Shown: positions 4,957-7,043 of the stretch, one piece after another
How positions within the stretch are numbered: position 1 is the first letter of the stretch
How the letters are laid out: each line of letters opens with the position of its first letter
Assembly (NCBI GenBank): GCA_002338445.1
Contig: DDII01000002.1
Span: 3,837-10,879 of the forward strand
From: Cellvibrionales bacterium UBA1854
Lineage (GTDB): Bacteria; Pseudomonadota; Gammaproteobacteria; Pseudomonadales; Porticoccaceae
DNA: 7,043 nucleotides
Direction of reading: 5' to 3'
Program-made: the position numbers and the translations under genes
The notes under the pieces: generated by a model
The model's input: the letters and a program-made list of their open reading frames with translations, nothing else
What the model was told of the DNA's origin: nothing
The model's database searches: none

Positions 4957-6881
4957 CTAACATTGATACAAAAGAAGCTCTTGATGTACGGGCAGTTTTC
5001 CGGCTTGTCACGCGCTGCTGGCCCTACTACCGTCCGCAGCTCAAACATATTCTTACCTACATCGGGTGCACTCTTCTAATCGGCGCCCTATTCTTTAGCT
5101 TCTGGTTCGTAGCTGATGACCTAATACAAAACAAAATTGGAGTTGGTGAGCCTTTGCAGCCTTTGCAGGCACACCTACTAATGCTTGATGAAAGCTATTT
5201 GAAGGGTGATGACGAACCTAAACGGCTCTCGGAAGCCCAAAGAAAGCAAGTCCGAGCTAACGTCGTTATTTTCACACTAACCTTTGTGTTCGTCGTTTTC
5301 GTCGGATCATCACCGCTCTCGTACTACCAGGTATGGATATTCCAACGAGTTAATCAGAAGCTGAGAGTTGAGATGCTCAGTAAAGCCGAGCACCTTTCGT
5401 TAAAGCATCACAATTTTTCCCGCACCGGCGATGCTATGTACCGAGTCTATCAAGACAGTGCAACCATAACAAACGTGCTGCAGTGGCTCGTCACGATGCC
5501 CCTTCGGGTCATGGGAGTAATTATCATAGGGTGTATTACCCTGATCTTTTTTTCCGCCTGGTTTGCTTTACCAATCTTTTTTTCCATCATACTGTCGGGC
5601 TATGTAATGCGGAAATTGTTACCCGTGATCCGGCAAAAATCCCGTCAGTCTCGTGAATACAACAGCGACCTTACCTCACGAATCCAAGAAAATATGGCCG
5701 CAGTGCGAGTTATAAAAGCGAGTGGTGCAGAAGATATTATGATATCTCGATTTGAAAAAGAGTCCCAAAAAGCTCTCGACGCCGCTTTCGAAATGCGGTT
5801 TTACAATTCGGTTTTACTGCTTCTATCAATCCTTATCGGGATGGGCTCCTTGATAATTGCTGAGTATTTCATGGCCACCTGGGCGATCACAGAGAAAGCG
5901 ACTTCCCTTGGAGGTATCGTCGCTCTGGTTGGATATGCAACTTGGAATATCGGAGCTTATCAAACTGCCTCTCGGCAAGGAGAGCAGACATCCCTTCAGG
6001 CTTGGGAGCTTAGTCATATTTTTTCAGTCGCTCAAGATCTAACCGTGGGTCTTAAACGAGCCTTTCACCTTCTCGATTTAGAACCCGAGGTAACCGAGCC
6101 ATCCCAGCCTAAGATATTTCCAGTCAGTATCCAATCAATTCAATTTGAATCGGTATACTTCAACTATCAGAAAGATAATCCCGTTTTAGCCGGTATCGAT
6201 CTCACTGCGACAGTGGGTTCAGTAACTGCAATTGTCGGCGGTACAGGAAGCGGCAAATCAACCCTGATGTCTTTATTGCTCCGGCTCTATGATCCGGACC
6301 ACGGCAATATCCTCGTTAACGGAATAAACCTCAAGGAAATGAGCCGAGAGACGATAAAATCAAATGTAGCGATCGCTTTACAACAAAATGTGCTGTTTGC
6401 CTTAAGTATCAGCGACAATATCCGCTACGGCCGTGACGACTTAAGCGAAAAGGATGTTCACACCGCGGCAAAAATCGCCTGTGCCGATGGGTTTATCGCA
6501 GCTATGCCCGAAGGTTTCTCTACCGAACTTGGCGAGCGTGGTGGTAAGTTATCCACAGGACAGCGACAACGATTATCCATCGCACGTGCTGTCCTCAGAG
6601 ACACGCCAATTCTAATACTTGACGAGCCCACAGCCTCTCTAGATGCCGAAACCGAACAGAGAGTGATGAAGAATCTCACCATCTGGGGTAAGAACCGAAT
6701 CGTCTTCATCATTACCCACCGACTTTCTACCATCAGGAGTGCTGACCAGATCGCTTTTCTTAATAAGGGGAAAATTGTGGAGGCGGGGACACACATTCAG
6801 TTGATGGCCCAATTGGGTCCATACTCTGATTTTGTGACAGCTGAACTGGGTAACACTCCCACCGAAAAAAATTATGAATAA
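4953..6881 (+). CDS. ABC exporter half-transporter (fused membrane and ATPase domains)
   Basis: This 642-residue protein has an N-terminal membrane domain and a C-terminal ATPase domain. Hydrophobic segments lie near 34-56, 103-120, 183-201, 202-219, 285-305 and 319-335, six in all. The ATPase has A-loop Y405, Walker A GGTGSGKS (429-436), Q-loop Q477, signature LSTGQ (533-537), Walker B ILILDE (553-558) with catalytic E558, D-loop SLD (562-564) and switch H589. The order is that of type IV (MsbA/Sav1866-like) exporters in the inner membrane, which move lipids, drugs, peptides or glycolipids outward. The loop between segments 1 and 2 (about 57-102) is long and charged, and about a dozen extra residues seem to lie between segment 6 and the ATPase. 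The signature departs from LSGGQ. It starts with TTG, overlaps the phosphoesterase stop by 4 nt, and overlaps the next ABC gene by 8 nt, so it is probably one half of a heterodimer. Its cargo is unknown. Confidence 0.95.
   Translation: MTNIDTKEALDVRAVFRLVTRCWPYYRPQLKHILTYIGCTLLIGALFFSFWFVADDLIQNKIGVGEPLQPLQAHLLMLDESYLKGDDEPKRLSEAQRKQVRANVVIFTLTFVFVVFVGSSPLSYYQVWIFQRVNQKLRVEMLSKAEHLSLKHHNFSRTGDAMYRVYQDSATITNVLQWLVTMPLRVMGVIIIGCITLIFFSAWFALPIFFSIILSGYVMRKLLPVIRQKSRQSREYNSDLTSRIQENMAAVRVIKASGAEDIMISRFEKESQKALDAAFEMRFYNSVLLLLSILIGMGSLIIAEYFMATWAITEKATSLGGIVALVGYATWNIGAYQTASRQGEQTSLQAWELSHIFSVAQDLTVGLKRAFHLLDLEPEVTEPSQPKIFPVSIQSIQFESVYFNYQKDNPVLAGIDLTATVGSVTAIVGGTGSGKSTLMSLLLRLYDPDHGNILVNGINLKEMSRETIKSNVAIALQQNVLFALSISDNIRYGRDDLSEKDVHTAAKIACADGFIAAMPEGFSTELGERGGKLSTGQRQRLSIARAVLRDTPILILDEPTASLDAETEQRVMKNLTIWGKNRIVFIITHRLSTIRSADQIAFLNKGKIVEAGTHIQLMAQLGPYSDFVTAELGNTPTEKNYE
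5150..5167 (+). repeat. 9-bp tandem duplication in the first extracytoplasmic loop of the ABC gene
   Basis: GCCTTTGCA is repeated directly (5150-5158 and 5159-5167), encoding the PLQPLQ stretch at residues 68-73. It keeps the frame and lies in the unusually long loop between membrane segments 1 and 2, a place tolerant of length change. Confidence 0.65.
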
Positions 6882-7043
6882 TTCTAAGGTTTACGACGAT
6901 CGAGTTGATACCGACTCTGAGATCGACCTCCGGCAGGTACTCACACTGATCTCAAGGTCCTTTGGATTCGTGGAGGGCGTCAAGGGCCTGTTTATCTGTA
7001 AGCTACTCATGGCCCTCGTGTCAATCTTACCTGCCCTCGCTGT
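6874..7043 (+). CDS. Second ABC exporter half-transporter, N-terminal fragment (cut by window edge)
   Basis: An ATG at 6874, overlapping the previous gene by 8 nt, opens a frame that stays open to the right edge (56 codons). The first ~37 residues are polar and charged with an amphipathic stretch (DLRQVLTLISRSFGF). A hydrophobic segment begins near residue 38 and ends in SILPALA at the edge, matching the start of TM1 in half-size ABC exporters. No ATPase motif is in view, so the call rests on this resemblance and on position right behind another half-transporter, a common arrangement for heterodimeric exporters. The ribosome binding site is poor (A-rich leader), so translation probably depends on coupling to the upstream gene. 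Another membrane protein of the same operon cannot be excluded. Confidence 0.7.
   Translation, partial: MNNSKVYDDRVDTDSEIDLRQVLTLISRSFGFVEGVKGLFICKLLMALVSILPALA

Noticed and set aside
6458..6796. Minus-strand open frame of 112 residues
   Set aside because: It is antisense to the ABC signature, Walker B and H-loop region, which constrain the plus strand.
1..7043. tRNA, rRNA, CRISPR array, insertion sequence or attachment site
   Set aside because: Coding sequence fills nearly the whole window. I see no spaced direct repeats, transposase motifs, terminal inverted repeats or tRNA-like stretch in the one real intergenic region.

Overview
The window is a compact bacterial chromosome segment of moderate GC by eye. 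It has short intergenic gaps, Shine-Dalgarno sites and stop/start overlaps. No RNA gene, insertion sequence, CRISPR array or phage gene is visible. The mix of genes (a PEP-synthase-family phosphotransferase, a classical SDR, a GH32 fructosidase, a calcineurin-like phosphoesterase and a type IV ABC exporter pair) would fit a free-living Gram-negative, perhaps an environmental member of the Pseudomonadota. No marker gene is present, so taxonomy is a guess.

Layout: two transcription units diverge from a 198-bp intergenic region (2643-2840). To the left, on the minus strand, an SDR oxidoreductase (2642-1872) is followed after 21 bp by a large PEP/pyruvate-binding phosphotransferase that runs off the left edge (1850 to 1, 616 codons seen). 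To the right, on the plus strand, four genes overlap end to end: a GH32 glycoside hydrolase (2841-4199), a metallophosphoesterase (4192-4956), an ABC exporter half-transporter (4953-6881, TTG start) and a second ABC half-transporter that runs off the right edge (from 6874). The overlaps are 8, 4 and 8 nt, which implies one translationally coupled operon.

The right-hand operon is the most unusual part. A fructosidase with no signal peptide would normally sit with sugar importers, a fructokinase or a LacI-type regulator. Here it is fused into an operon with a phosphoesterase and an apparently heterodimeric exporter, so the operon may handle or export a fructosyl- or phosphate-bearing compound rather than simply catabolise sucrose; that is inference. 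In the left-hand operon, the phosphotransferase has a PPDK-type ATP-binding domain followed by a long central domain, an arrangement closer to rifampin phosphotransferase-like enzymes than to classical PEP synthase. Its true substrate cannot be read from the sequence.

The intergenic region holds a good sigma70-like promoter for the GH32 operon and three short inverted repeats that are candidate operators.
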